NCBI GenBank assembly: GCA_017962495.1
Contig: JAGCVH010000010.1
Span: 1 to 64,000 of the forward strand
DNA: 64,000 nt
Source of the DNA: Bacteroidaceae bacterium
Lineage (GTDB): Bacteria > Bacteroidota > Bacteroidia > Bacteroidales > Bacteroidaceae
Reading direction: 5' to 3'
Shown: positions 9,471 to 19,303 of the stretch, piece by piece
How positions within the stretch are numbered: the first letter of the stretch is position 1
Layout of the letters: each line of letters starts with the position of its first letter
Notes under the pieces: model-generated
Databases searched by the model: none
Told to the model about the DNA's origin: nothing
Seen by the model: the letters and a program-made list of their open reading frames with translations, nothing else
Position numbers and translations under genes: made by a program

Positions 9471-10892
9471 ATGAAACAGATTCTACGCAAAACTTTTATG
9501 GCGAGGCTGGCTATGACCTTGTGCCTTGCAGTGTTATCCACTACCGCTTGGGCTCAAGACCAACAAAATTTTGTTACCGACGTGCTTCTTGTCGGTTGTG
9601 AAGGTTCTAATGCCAGGGAGTACTTCGTGAACTATTATATGCAGAAAGGTTGGACAATGGTCGACTATGACTTGAACAAGGGCTGTGGCTCGAGTAGCGA
9701 CTACATCTATCTGTTCTACAAGTCAAAGACGGACACTGACGGACAAAATCATGGTTACATCTCCCGATTCTTAATTTATTTGGGCAAGAACTATCCAAGC
9801 CAGTTTGTCAGTGGAGGCCTTACCTACTACCTTGCACCTTATGACGGAACCGACCATTTCATTGATTTGAAAGGTGACCTCAACAGCAGCGCAGGAGGCA
9901 GTGACATCCATCTTTATTACACCAAGGATGAACCGGCGGACGGTCACTTTGTGAATTCAATATGGTTCGATGACAACTCACAATACACTGTCGGAACAAC
10001 CAGCACCTGGGACAATCCAGGCACAGACCTGAACAAGGGTTGTGGTTCGAAAACACCATATATCTATATGCACGTAAGCACAGCGAAACCCACAGCACCT
10101 GTTACCCCTCCTCACCGTCCCACGTATTATAATCTGAACGATGTGACATCCGACCTTGTGTTGATGGAGGGTGACATAGTCATGGGCATGTTGACGAGCA
10201 CCGCGAAAATTACTATTGCCGACGGGGCATTAGTGAAATTAAAGGATGTGGAAATTCAACACGCCGTGAGCGGTGTCACCAAGTGGGCAGGCATCACTTG
10301 TGAGGGAGATGCTACAATATTGTATGATGGTAAGAATATGGTAATGGGTCTCGCCCCCGAATATCCTGCCATCTATGTGCCGCAGGGTAAGACACTCACT
10401 GTCCAGAGTAGTGGTAAAGGTCGCAGTTTCAAGGCTTATTCCGGAGGATTCTTTGGCAAAAGCAGTACTTCTGCAGCCATTGGCGCAGGCAACGGAATGA
10501 ATTGTGGCAACATCATCATTGACGGCGGTCAGGTAGAGGCACATGCATATCAGGGGGCAATGGCCATCGGTAGTGGGTCAAACACCACTAGCGGATACGT
10601 TGAACTACGGTGGATCTATGATGATGACTATATCTACCTCGACGGCGGTATGGAAGCTTCCAAAGTGCGCTTCGATAGTGAACACAAGTTCTACCTTGAG
10701 GGCACTAGCACCGTGGCCACGCCTAACAATATTGCTGGTAAGACTATTGTTCCCACACCCACAGACGGCATTGCCGACCTCATTGCCAACCCCAATACGA
10801 ACCAATCCATTTACACCCTTAGCGGTCAGCGTGTGAGCAATCCCAAGCGCGGGCTCTACATCGTGAACGGGAAAAAGGTGCTTGTCAAATAA
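9471..10892 (+). CDS. Secreted protein with threefold MABP-like repeats and beta-helix region
   Basis: A 473-aa exported protein of unknown role. A signal peptide ends near AWA-QD (residue 28). The next part has three repeats of a DLNKGxG..YIYLxY motif, DLNKGCG at 67-73, DLNSSAGG at 136-143 and DLNKGCG at 186-192, each followed by an aromatic beta strand. This resembles the threefold beta-prism of the MABP domain. From about residue 225 a Gly-rich right-handed beta-helix-like region follows (AAIGAGNG..NCGNIIIDGGQVEAHAYQGAMAIGSG), similar to Cthe_2159-type carbohydrate-binding proteins. The C-terminus (IYTLSGQRV..KRGLYIVNGKKVL) is the short Prevotella tail linked to type IX export. It stands alone between its own promoter and terminator. 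The domain calls are from motif reading and are moderate in certainty. Confidence 0.7.
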   Translation: MKQILRKTFMARLAMTLCLAVLSTTAWAQDQQNFVTDVLLVGCEGSNAREYFVNYYMQKGWTMVDYDLNKGCGSSSDYIYLFYKSKTDTDGQNHGYISRFLIYLGKNYPSQFVSGGLTYYLAPYDGTDHFIDLKGDLNSSAGGSDIHLYYTKDEPADGHFVNSIWFDDNSQYTVGTTSTWDNPGTDLNKGCGSKTPYIYMHVSTAKPTAPVTPPHRPTYYNLNDVTSDLVLMEGDIVMGMLTSTAKITIADGALVKLKDVEIQHAVSGVTKWAGITCEGDATILYDGKNMVMGLAPEYPAIYVPQGKTLTVQSSGKGRSFKAYSGGFFGKSSTSAAIGAGNGMNCGNIIIDGGQVEAHAYQGAMAIGSGSNTTSGYVELRWIYDDDYIYLDGGMEASKVRFDSEHKFYLEGTSTVATPNNIAGKTIVPTPTDGIADLIANPNTNQSIYTLSGQRVSNPKRGLYIVNGKKVLVK

Positions 10893-10950
10893 TAGTTAAG
10901 GCATATTAGACGATTAACGCTTCGTTTGCGAGCGATAAGCGTGTTTTAAT

Positions 10951-10985
10951 TCTCTTCCTCCCTTTGGGAGGGAGAGTTTTTTGTT
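10951..10985 (+). terminator. Intrinsic terminator
   Basis: Hairpin TCTC-TT-CCTCCC / GGGAGG-GA-GAGA with TTT loop, followed by a run of T. Just upstream, ACGCTT (10916-10921) and AAGCGT (10937-10942) form a second inverted repeat. The rest of this 280-bp gap is AT-rich leader and promoter of the next operon. Confidence 0.75.
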
Positions 10986-11075
10986 TTCTCAGTTTCCCAC
11001 TTACCCAATCTCTCATGCTCTTTTAATTATTCTTAACCAATTTTGCGGTTTTTGTTTAAAAATATTAACATTTAC

Positions 11076-11106
11076 TTTGCCGTCTCGCAGAAAACCTCTA
11101 TATTTG
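11076..11106 (+). promoter_or_regulatory. Promoter of the FAS1/SusCD operon
   Basis: TTTG (11076-11079), 19-nt spacer, TATATTTG (11099-11106): a full Bacteroidota consensus promoter 66 nt upstream of the first gene of the seven-gene operon. No anti-sigma or hybrid two-component regulator gene is nearby. Confidence 0.75.
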
Positions 11107-11172
11107 GGGGATAAAAGGTCGTAAAAAGCCAAAATCGCAACTGAAATCTAACCTAACTAACTATAATTTTCA

Positions 11173-14043
11173 ATGAAAAACAGTATGCTAAAGCGAAGAA
11201 TTGCCCGCATGGCCGTTCCTGCTTGTGCTGCTTTCCTGCTTGGTGGGACATTCGTCTCTTGTAGCGACGACTTGCTCACCGGTCAGCCATCATGGTTGGG
11301 AGAAAGCATCTACGAAGAACTGGAATCGGGTAGGCATGGCAATTTCAATGAGACATTGAAACTCATCAATGCTCAAGACGAAGACTACGCTTCCGTGCTG
11401 CGGAAGACTGGTTCGAAGACGCTGTTCGTTGCTGATGATGCGGCATGGGCTGAGTTCTACAGGAACAATCCGTGGGGCGTGAAGAGCATCGAAGACATGA
11501 CGGATGCCCAGAAGAAACTTCTCTTCAAGGCAAACATGATCAACAGCGCCTATCTGGTGGAACTGCTCGGAAACGTTCCTAGCTCTACCGCCGACGAGCC
11601 TGTCGAGGGAAGCTGTATGCGTCGTGCCACATCAGTGAACATCATGGACTCCGTGCCCGTGGTCACTCGTGACAAGTATCCCGTGGTGAATGCTGCTCGC
11701 GTGAACATGGAAACGGGCAAGCAGATCGACTACTGGTCGGCAGTGCGCAACAAGGAGAAGGTGAATATGTTGCAGGACGACGGTGTGCAGAGTATGATTC
11801 ACTTCATGCCCAAATTCATGCTGAACAACAACATCACCAGCGACGACGTTTCGTTCCTGACCAACGGAGAGATTAACTCCAATGAGGGTGCTTTCGTCAA
11901 TGGTAAGGTCATTACAGAGAAGGACATTACCTGCCAGAACGGTTACATCCATGTGCTGGAGGGTGTGGCTATTCCACTTGACAATATGGCCAACGTGATT
12001 GCCAACAACCCGCAGTTCACCATCTATAGCCGTCTGCTCGACCGCTTCTCGTATCCACACTACGATGCTACCATCAATCGTGAGTATCATCGCCAATATG
12101 GTGGAGAGGACCAGGACACCAGCGTCTATGTGCGCAAGTACTTCAACAATCATAGCAATGTGCCATTCGAGCGTATGGATGACAATACGCAAGTGGCCAC
12201 CGTGTTGCCCTATGATCCAGGATGGAATCTCTATCGCCTGAGCAGCACCAGTGGCATTACATTCCAGAACGATGCTGCTGCCATGCTGGTTCCAACAGAT
12301 GCTGCACTCAAGAAATATCTGGAAACCGATGGTGCTGACTTGAATGAGCGTTATAGCAAGGCCGGTGATGGCGAGACGGCATGGGACAATGCTCCCGACG
12401 CCGTAGTCCTGCCTCTGTTGCAGAACACCATGCTTACCAGTCTTAAGTCGGCTGTTCCCAGCCAGTTCCCCAGCATCAACAATACTGCTGGCGAGCGCAT
12501 GGGCGTGGTCAAGGCCGATATTGATTCTGTGCTTTGGGCTTGCAACGGTGTCATCTATCAGACCAACAAGGTGTATGTGGCACCTGAATACGTGAGTGTC
12601 TATTATCCTTGCGTAATCCGTGCCAATGACGACTTACACATCGTTTACTCCGTAGTACAGCGAGATAGCCGTACCAGCAGTGATAACACCGACGCCGAAG
12701 GTTACTATGCCTACCTTAATAATATGGGTAGCAAACTGAGCTTCATCATTCCCACCGACAATGCTTTGCAGACCTACTACGATCCCGTGAGCTACAAGCG
12801 TACTAACACGAGAGACGAGTCAACGTCTCTGGCATACAAGTTCAAGATGGATGGTGTGAGAGTGACTGCCGACCTGTATCCCGTGGATTGGACAACACTT
12901 GATGACCTCGGGCGTGGTACCATTTCAGAAGAACCCACACGTGATTTTACGGTAGGTAGCGCTGAGAAGAATGATGCATTCTTCCATTTCAAGGATATTC
13001 TGAACAACTCACTGGCTGTGGGTACTTTCGTTCCTGGACAGAAATTCTATCAGAGTAAGAGCGGTTCTCCCATCGTGGTAGAGTGGGATGGTAACACTAT
13101 CAAGGGCGTAGCAGGTTCGTTCCAGTACGAACGTGGTTATTACATTCCCGTCACAGAGAAGTATGAGAAGGAATCGGGTAACGGACAGAGCTATATTGTA
13201 GACTCCGAGCCTTTGATGAGTACATTCACAAGTCCCTATGCTGCCATCACCGATTCATTGATGACCGACCGCTTCGGTTCGTTTGCAAACTTGCTGGAGA
13301 GTATGGTTAATACCACCGATGGTGCCAATCACGCCACTATGGACAAGTGCCTGCCGACACTGAACAACTACCACTATACAATCTACGTACCTACGAATGA
13401 GTCAGTGGATGCGCTTGTGGAAGCTCACAAACTCCCAACTTGGGACGACATTGACGCCGTGCATTCGTGCATCGAAATCATCGACGACAAGATTGCCAAG
13501 GAAGAGGAAACTGCTGGCGACGAGGTGACCGAACTTATCGCTCAACTCACCGAACAACGCAACTATCTAGAAAAGCAGGAAGAAGCAATGGCTATCGTCA
13601 TCAACAACTTCGTGAACTATCACATTCAGGATAACTCGGTGTTCGTGGAAGGACAAGAGCATAGCAACGACGTTTATGAAAGTTCTTGCCTCGACACCCT
13701 GACCAACCGTTTCGTGAAACTCTATGTCAACTATCAGCAAGGCGGCGACCTGACCGTGACTGACAACATGGGTAAGTCTCATCGCGTTGATAAGGGATGC
13801 TGCAACATCCTGACCCGTCAGTATTATTTCAACGGTTCGTCATTGCTGAAGAGCAACAGCTGTACGAGAATCTTCTCATCGGCTTATGCTGTTGTACATC
13901 AGATCGACTCTCCACTGGTTCCCTTCGAGAACTGCTACTACGATCCCGCCGAGTATGACAAGGTGCAGGCAGTGCTGGCAGAACATCCCGTGGTAACTCC
14001 TGACGTTAATCCAACTCCTAACCCCATCAAGCGCAGAAGATGA
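11173..14043 (+). CDS. Large multi-FAS1 (fasciclin) lipoprotein
   Basis: A 956-aa surface or periplasmic lipoprotein. The signal ends in lipobox FVSC (followed by SDD). About four regions look like fasciclin FAS1 domains, judged from the recurring pattern of a predicted helix followed by TLFVADDAAWAEF, AAMLVPTDAALKKY, LSFIIPTDNALQTY and YTIYVPTNESVDAL, near residues 55-140, 290-420, 480-560 and 690-860. A charged helix (EEETAGDEVTELIAQLTEQ) sits in the last one. FAS1 domains mediate adhesion and polymer binding in other organisms. Here the gene heads a SusCD operon and overlaps the SusC start by 4 nt, so it may be an accessory binding protein of that transporter. The ligand is unknown. Confidence 0.85.
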   Translation: MKNSMLKRRIARMAVPACAAFLLGGTFVSCSDDLLTGQPSWLGESIYEELESGRHGNFNETLKLINAQDEDYASVLRKTGSKTLFVADDAAWAEFYRNNPWGVKSIEDMTDAQKKLLFKANMINSAYLVELLGNVPSSTADEPVEGSCMRRATSVNIMDSVPVVTRDKYPVVNAARVNMETGKQIDYWSAVRNKEKVNMLQDDGVQSMIHFMPKFMLNNNITSDDVSFLTNGEINSNEGAFVNGKVITEKDITCQNGYIHVLEGVAIPLDNMANVIANNPQFTIYSRLLDRFSYPHYDATINREYHRQYGGEDQDTSVYVRKYFNNHSNVPFERMDDNTQVATVLPYDPGWNLYRLSSTSGITFQNDAAAMLVPTDAALKKYLETDGADLNERYSKAGDGETAWDNAPDAVVLPLLQNTMLTSLKSAVPSQFPSINNTAGERMGVVKADIDSVLWACNGVIYQTNKVYVAPEYVSVYYPCVIRANDDLHIVYSVVQRDSRTSSDNTDAEGYYAYLNNMGSKLSFIIPTDNALQTYYDPVSYKRTNTRDESTSLAYKFKMDGVRVTADLYPVDWTTLDDLGRGTISEEPTRDFTVGSAEKNDAFFHFKDILNNSLAVGTFVPGQKFYQSKSGSPIVVEWDGNTIKGVAGSFQYERGYYIPVTEKYEKESGNGQSYIVDSEPLMSTFTSPYAAITDSLMTDRFGSFANLLESMVNTTDGANHATMDKCLPTLNNYHYTIYVPTNESVDALVEAHKLPTWDDIDAVHSCIEIIDDKIAKEEETAGDEVTELIAQLTEQRNYLEKQEEAMAIVINNFVNYHIQDNSVFVEGQEHSNDVYESSCLDTLTNRFVKLYVNYQQGGDLTVTDNMGKSHRVDKGCCNILTRQYYFNGSSLLKSNSCTRIFSSAYAVVHQIDSPLVPFENCYYDPAEYDKVQAVLAEHPVVTPDVNPTPNPIKRRR

Positions 14044-17000
14044 AAACACTAAAATATACCTTATTAATAATAATGTGTCTGACATCTACGCTTGTCAGTG
14101 CACAGATTACCCGCGTCAGTGGTACGGTCTCCGACGAGTTCGGTGAACTACCTGGCGTAGCGGTTAAGGAAATCGACCCCTCAAACCGTACGGTCAGCGC
14201 TACAGTGACTGATGGTAACGGTAACTTTACGATGACACTGAAGGACAGCAAGAAGAACCGACTCGTCTTCTCCTGCGTCGGCATGAAACAGCAGGTTATC
14301 AAGCCTATCACTAAGCAAGTCTATAAAATCAGCATGGCTGCCGACGTGAAGGTAATGAAGGAAGCTGTGGTCGAAGCTAAGAAGATGGCGAAGTCAAGCG
14401 GTCTTGCCATTCCTGAACGAGAAGTCAGCTATGCAGCCCAAGGCCTCGATGCTAAGGAGTTTGAGGGACTGGGTATCACCTCTGTCGATGAAGCTCTACA
14501 GGGACGTATCGCTGGTCTTGACATTATCGCTTCTTCTGGTAATGTGGGCGCTGGTTCGCAGATGCGTCTGCGTGGTGTCTCCACCGTGTCAACCCTTACC
14601 AGTAACGAACCTCTGATTGTGGTGAACGGCGATATTGCTACCGACCTCGACCTTTCGGACTTCGATGTGGCAACGGCTACTGATGAAAAGTTTGCCGAGT
14701 TGCTGAAGGTAAACACTGAGGATATCTTGGACATCCGAGTATTGAAAGACGCCTCTGCAACAGCCATCTGGGGTAAGAACGGTGCCAATGGTGTTATCGA
14801 AATTACCACAAAGCGTGGTCAGCGTGGTCCTGTTCGTGTGGGCTACTCTGGTAAAGTGACCATTCACGATAAGAACCGCCCCATTAAGTTGCTCAATGGT
14901 GACCAATACACCATGATGCTGAAAGAGGCCTACTTCAATCCTCGCCTTTCTGATACCGATGGAAACATCCCCGAGTTGAACTACGACTATGAAGGATTCT
15001 CCGAGGCATACATGTATGACAATAACACAGAGTGGACGAAGCTTGTTTCCAAGTATGGTATCTTGCAACAGCATTACATCAATGTACAAGGTGGTGACGA
15101 AAAGACACTGTTCCGCATCAGTGGTGGTTACGACCGCGAGACAGGTAACATCATCAAACAGAAGATGGACCGCTTCTCGACTCGTATGGCATTGGACTAC
15201 TATGTGAATGACCGTATCAGAATTAACTCCGACTTCTCACTGACCTACACCGATCGTGACTTGAACTACGATGGTCTTTGGGGTATCGCTATGGTGAAGA
15301 TGCCTAACCTCTCGCCTTATTACGAGTATGAAAATGGCGTGCAGAGCAACGATTATTACTATATGTTGCAAACTGCTGCTGGTGGTAGCAACCGCCTCGA
15401 CGACCAGAAGGGACTCGCCAATCCATTGGCAAGTGCCAACCTGGCAAAATACAACCAGCGCACCTATAACCTTGCTCCAAAACTTGAATTGCAATATAAG
15501 CTGTTGGGTCTTGATAACGATCATCATCAGTTGAATTATAGTGGTGTGGTTTATATCAACGTGTCGAATCAATATGACGACAAGGACTATCCCCGTGAAT
15601 TGAGTACTGCTAACTTCCTGAATACGCATACTGCATACTCGCACAGTGGTAAGAGCCTTTCGTTCACCACACGTCACGAACTCACCTACATTCCTTATAT
15701 AAAGAATCGTGACCACTCTATCCGTACGTTGGGACGCGTCGAACTGAATAGCGGTAGCAGCAGTGCACAGAGCACCAATGCCAACCGTCTGCCCAGCGGT
15801 GTTAGTTCGCCCTCTGCAGGTGGTATGATAACCAGCATGAGTTCAGACTTCGGACAGTGGAAGAGTTTGAACTACCTCTTCTCGGGTCACTACTCCTATA
15901 AGAGTAAGTATTCGGTGAGTGGTAACCTGCGTATGGACGGAACCACTCGTTTCGGTCCCAGCAAGCGCTGGCTCACTTCCTACTCTATATCAGGACGTTG
16001 GAACATCATCGACGAGAACTTCATGAACTGGGCAAGAGAGTCGGTCAAGATGAGCATGTTGGCTGTCAGTGCCGGTTGGGGTGTCGTTGGTAACCAACCT
16101 GGTTCTGACTATCTATATATGAATAAGTATAGCACAGGTGATTCCTATCTGGGTCGCATCTCTATGAACCCCAGTGGACTGAAGCTGACAGGCTTCGGAC
16201 CTGAGAAGGTTTCATCATGGAACGTTGGTGTTAACCTGAACTTCTTTGACGACCGTCTTTCTTTCCGCTTGGACGTTTATTCTCGTCTGACCACAGGCAT
16301 GTTGATGGGTGGTGCAGGTATCACCAGCACTTCAGGTTATAGCACCCTTTCGACTAAGAACGTGGGCAACATGAAGAACAATGGTTGGGAGTTCAACATC
16401 AATGGTAACCGACTCCTGAAGAAAGGCAAGTTTTCACTCGACTTATATGTAAACTTTGCCAACAACCACAACATCATCACAAAGATGGACGAGAACGTGC
16501 TTGAGGGATTGAACACAGAGTTTGCCAAGAAGAATGCTTCGCTTCTGCAACGTGTTCAAATCAACAATCCCTTTGGTGCTATCTATGGCTTCCGCTGTCA
16601 TGGAACCTACCAATACAACTTCACTACGGCACAGCGTATAGCCAAAGGCAAGATGCCCGAAGTGTTGGCGGCACAAGGATTCAACTCTTTGCAGGATTGC
16701 ATAGACGCAGGTATCACGTTCCCCATCGCTTTGAATGCCAACAACCAGGTAATCTACAACGAAAAGGGTGAGCCTCTGCAGATGATGTTCTGCTACACCG
16801 ATGGTTCTCCTCTGGGTAGATTCAATGGTGGTGATGCTATGTACGAAGACGTGAACCACGATGGTCAGATCAATGAGCTCGACCTCGTTTATCTGGGTAA
16901 TTCACTTCCCAAATTGACTGGTGGTTTTGGTTTCACTTTGAACTACGGCCACTGGCGTCTTTCTACTCAGTTCAACTATCGTGTTGACTATGACGTGTTC

Positions 17001-17417
17001 AACATGGCTCGCCTGAATGTTGAGTCGATGAACAACAACAACAACCAGAGTGAGGCTGTCAACTATCGTTGGCGTAAAGAAGGAGATGGTGGTTTCAACC
17101 AGTTCATCCCTCGTGCTTTGAGTGGTTCCTTCATGACCAACTACAACACACTTGTTAGCGATCGCTTTGTAGAGGATGCTTCATTCCTGCGCCTCAACTA
17201 TCTGCAGTTGACCTACTCTTTCGACTCGAAACTCATTAAGAAATGGCACCTCAATCAGCTGAAGCTTTCCGCCAGTGCACGTAACCTGTTCTGCCTGACG
17301 AAGTATAGCGGTGTTGACCCAGAGGTGGGGTATGGTGGCTATAGTGTATCTACGGATAACGCCAACACACCAGGTCATGCAAGAGCTTATACGTTTAGTT
17401 TGAATATCGAATTCTAA
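14040..17417 (+). CDS. SusC/RagA-type TonB-dependent outer membrane transporter (first copy)
   Basis: A 1125-aa outer membrane beta-barrel that imports a bound glycan or peptide using TonB energy. A signal peptide ending VSA-Q is followed by a carboxypeptidase-regulatory-like domain (residues ~25-105), the plug domain (~125-260) with the SusC signatures MRLRGVSTV, PLIVVNGDI and LKDASATAIWGKNGANGVIEITTKRG, then the barrel ending in an aromatic strand (AYTFSLNIEF). It is translationally coupled to the preceding FAS1 gene (ATGA overlap) and followed 18 nt later by its SusD partner. The substrate cannot be inferred because no glycoside hydrolase or peptidase is in the operon. Confidence 0.95.
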   Translation: MKTLKYTLLIIMCLTSTLVSAQITRVSGTVSDEFGELPGVAVKEIDPSNRTVSATVTDGNGNFTMTLKDSKKNRLVFSCVGMKQQVIKPITKQVYKISMAADVKVMKEAVVEAKKMAKSSGLAIPEREVSYAAQGLDAKEFEGLGITSVDEALQGRIAGLDIIASSGNVGAGSQMRLRGVSTVSTLTSNEPLIVVNGDIATDLDLSDFDVATATDEKFAELLKVNTEDILDIRVLKDASATAIWGKNGANGVIEITTKRGQRGPVRVGYSGKVTIHDKNRPIKLLNGDQYTMMLKEAYFNPRLSDTDGNIPELNYDYEGFSEAYMYDNNTEWTKLVSKYGILQQHYINVQGGDEKTLFRISGGYDRETGNIIKQKMDRFSTRMALDYYVNDRIRINSDFSLTYTDRDLNYDGLWGIAMVKMPNLSPYYEYENGVQSNDYYYMLQTAAGGSNRLDDQKGLANPLASANLAKYNQRTYNLAPKLELQYKLLGLDNDHHQLNYSGVVYINVSNQYDDKDYPRELSTANFLNTHTAYSHSGKSLSFTTRHELTYIPYIKNRDHSIRTLGRVELNSGSSSAQSTNANRLPSGVSSPSAGGMITSMSSDFGQWKSLNYLFSGHYSYKSKYSVSGNLRMDGTTRFGPSKRWLTSYSISGRWNIIDENFMNWARESVKMSMLAVSAGWGVVGNQPGSDYLYMNKYSTGDSYLGRISMNPSGLKLTGFGPEKVSSWNVGVNLNFFDDRLSFRLDVYSRLTTGMLMGGAGITSTSGYSTLSTKNVGNMKNNGWEFNINGNRLLKKGKFSLDLYVNFANNHNIITKMDENVLEGLNTEFAKKNASLLQRVQINNPFGAIYGFRCHGTYQYNFTTAQRIAKGKMPEVLAAQGFNSLQDCIDAGITFPIALNANNQVIYNEKGEPLQMMFCYTDGSPLGRFNGGDAMYEDVNHDGQINELDLVYLGNSLPKLTGGFGFTLNYGHWRLSTQFNYRVDYDVFNMARLNVESMNNNNNQSEAVNYRWRKEGDGGFNQFIPRALSGSFMTNYNTLVSDRFVEDASFLRLNYLQLTYSFDSKLIKKWHLNQLKLSASARNLFCLTKYSGVDPEVGYGGYSVSTDNANTPGHARAYTFSLNIEF

Positions 17418-17435
17418 AGAAAGGAGGACATCGAC

Positions 17436-19289
17436 ATGAAAAACTATAATATCAAATCCATTCTCTTGGCAGGCATTGCTTGTCTGACTTTGGCCAGTTG
17501 TGGCGACTTCCTGACAATAGAACCAAAGAATTTCGTATCAGAAGACAATTTCTGGAATGAAAAGACGGATATCGACCAAATGGTCACTGGTACTTATACC
17601 AAGATGCAGAGTGCTGCCTTCATTCAGCGTTTGATAATGTGGGGTGAGACTCGTAGTGACAACATTACGGATGGACTGAACTGCCAGGGTCAGCTTGACA
17701 TCTATCGTACTTTGCAGGAGCAGCTGCTATCAACTAACCAGTTTGCCGATTGGACAAGCTTTTACGCTGTCATAAATCAGTGCAACATTATTATTCAACG
17801 CGCACCCGAGGTAAGTGAGAAAGATCCAGTCTTTACACATTCCGACGTATTGGCAACTCAGGCCGAGATGACGTATCTGCGTGCACTCAGCTACTTCTAT
17901 CTCGTTCGTGCTTTCAAGGATGTGCCTTACTACACTTATGCCATTCAGAGCGACGAGGACGTTGTGCCTATTGCTGCCACTAATGGTGACGAGATTGTCC
18001 GCAACCTCATTGCCGACCTCGAAAGTGTTGTAAGCAACGCTCTCAAGGCTTATCCTAAAGACGACAACGAACGATATAACAGCAATTGCAACCGCGTTAC
18101 ACAGAATGCCATCTATGCATTGTTGGCCGACCTCTGTCTGTGGGATAACCAGTACCAGAAATGTATTCAGTACTGCCAACGTGTACTTGATGCCAAGTTG
18201 CAGGAATATTACGACGACTACTCCTATAACTCTGGAGATGGTGCAATGGTTAATGTGAATGGTCGTTCAGTCTCTCGCAACGTGCAACTCTTCAAGTGGG
18301 CTGATGATGATGGGGTAGGCTATCCCCTCATCCCCTGTTATAGCGAAAACACGTATGGTGCTGACTTCAATGCCATCTTTGGTAATAATGGTAATAGCTT
18401 TGAAAGCATCTTCGAACTTGCATTTACCAAGCAGAGCGATGGCGATGGCTATGTCAATAATTCTGCAGTGGCCTCGCTGTATGGCAACTACTATAGTGGC
18501 ACAGCTGCTAATTCTCGCGGTAAGGGTTATCTGGCCGCAAGCGATGAGCTACTCAACGACTTGAACAACAACCTGAATCGTATTTTCTCTCATAAGAATG
18601 ACTGCCGATATTATACAAGTATGGACATCGATGAGGACTACACCTTTGCCTATGTAGCTAAGGGCGTGGTTGAACAACGTACCATTCAGACGGCAACGAG
18701 CTCTAATTTCCCATACGCTGCAAGCAGAAGTGACATGGTTGCAAGTTACCACACTCGCAACTGGATATTCTATCGCCTGACCGACATCATGCTGATGCAG
18801 GCTGAGGCTTTGATAGAACTTGCGTCAAACGACACTTATGCTATTCAGAACGAAGATGGTTCGATCGCTACAGACGAAGAAGGCAATCGTCTTTATGACC
18901 AGAATATGAAAAAAGCCTTTGGCTTGATTTATGCAGTCAATCGTCGTAGCATCATGACCAACACCACTGCCACTAATCCCGTAGTTAATACGAATGCATT
19001 GAAGATACAGGCTTCGACTACGAAGGGTGAGTTGCGTACAATGTGCCAGCAAGAGCGTCGGCGTGAGTTCTTGTTCGAGGGCAAGCGCTGGTTCGACCTC
19101 CTGCGCTATTGCCGTCGTGAAAACACGCTCAGTTACATCCCCTCAAAGAAGGGTGCCACAAAGATTGTGAACACAGAGGCGTTGTACTGGCCCTATTTCA
19201 AGAATGAGTTGAAGAATAACCCGCTTCTGGAGCAGAAGCCATTCTATGGTAACAGCGACGAAGAAGGTAATTACTCCAGTACCAAATAA
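17436..19289 (+). CDS. SusD/RagB-type surface lipoprotein (first copy)
   Basis: A 617-aa substrate-binding lid for the adjacent SusC. Lipobox LASC (residues ~20-23) is followed by the classic SusD start GDFLTIEPKNFVSEDNFW. TPR-like helices (EMTYLRALSYFYLVRAFKDVPYY) and the C-terminal RREFLFEGKRWFDLLRY signature of the RagB/SusD family are present. It lies 18 nt after SusC and 14 nt before the next FAS1 gene. A GGAGG-containing sequence precedes its start (AAAGGAGGAC), which is unusual in this phylum. Confidence 0.95.
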   Translation: MKNYNIKSILLAGIACLTLASCGDFLTIEPKNFVSEDNFWNEKTDIDQMVTGTYTKMQSAAFIQRLIMWGETRSDNITDGLNCQGQLDIYRTLQEQLLSTNQFADWTSFYAVINQCNIIIQRAPEVSEKDPVFTHSDVLATQAEMTYLRALSYFYLVRAFKDVPYYTYAIQSDEDVVPIAATNGDEIVRNLIADLESVVSNALKAYPKDDNERYNSNCNRVTQNAIYALLADLCLWDNQYQKCIQYCQRVLDAKLQEYYDDYSYNSGDGAMVNVNGRSVSRNVQLFKWADDDGVGYPLIPCYSENTYGADFNAIFGNNGNSFESIFELAFTKQSDGDGYVNNSAVASLYGNYYSGTAANSRGKGYLAASDELLNDLNNNLNRIFSHKNDCRYYTSMDIDEDYTFAYVAKGVVEQRTIQTATSSNFPYAASRSDMVASYHTRNWIFYRLTDIMLMQAEALIELASNDTYAIQNEDGSIATDEEGNRLYDQNMKKAFGLIYAVNRRSIMTNTTATNPVVNTNALKIQASTTKGELRTMCQQERRREFLFEGKRWFDLLRYCRRENTLSYIPSKKGATKIVNTEALYWPYFKNELKNNPLLEQKPFYGNSDEEGNYSSTK

Positions 19290-19303
19290 AAACACAGAAT
19301 ATA

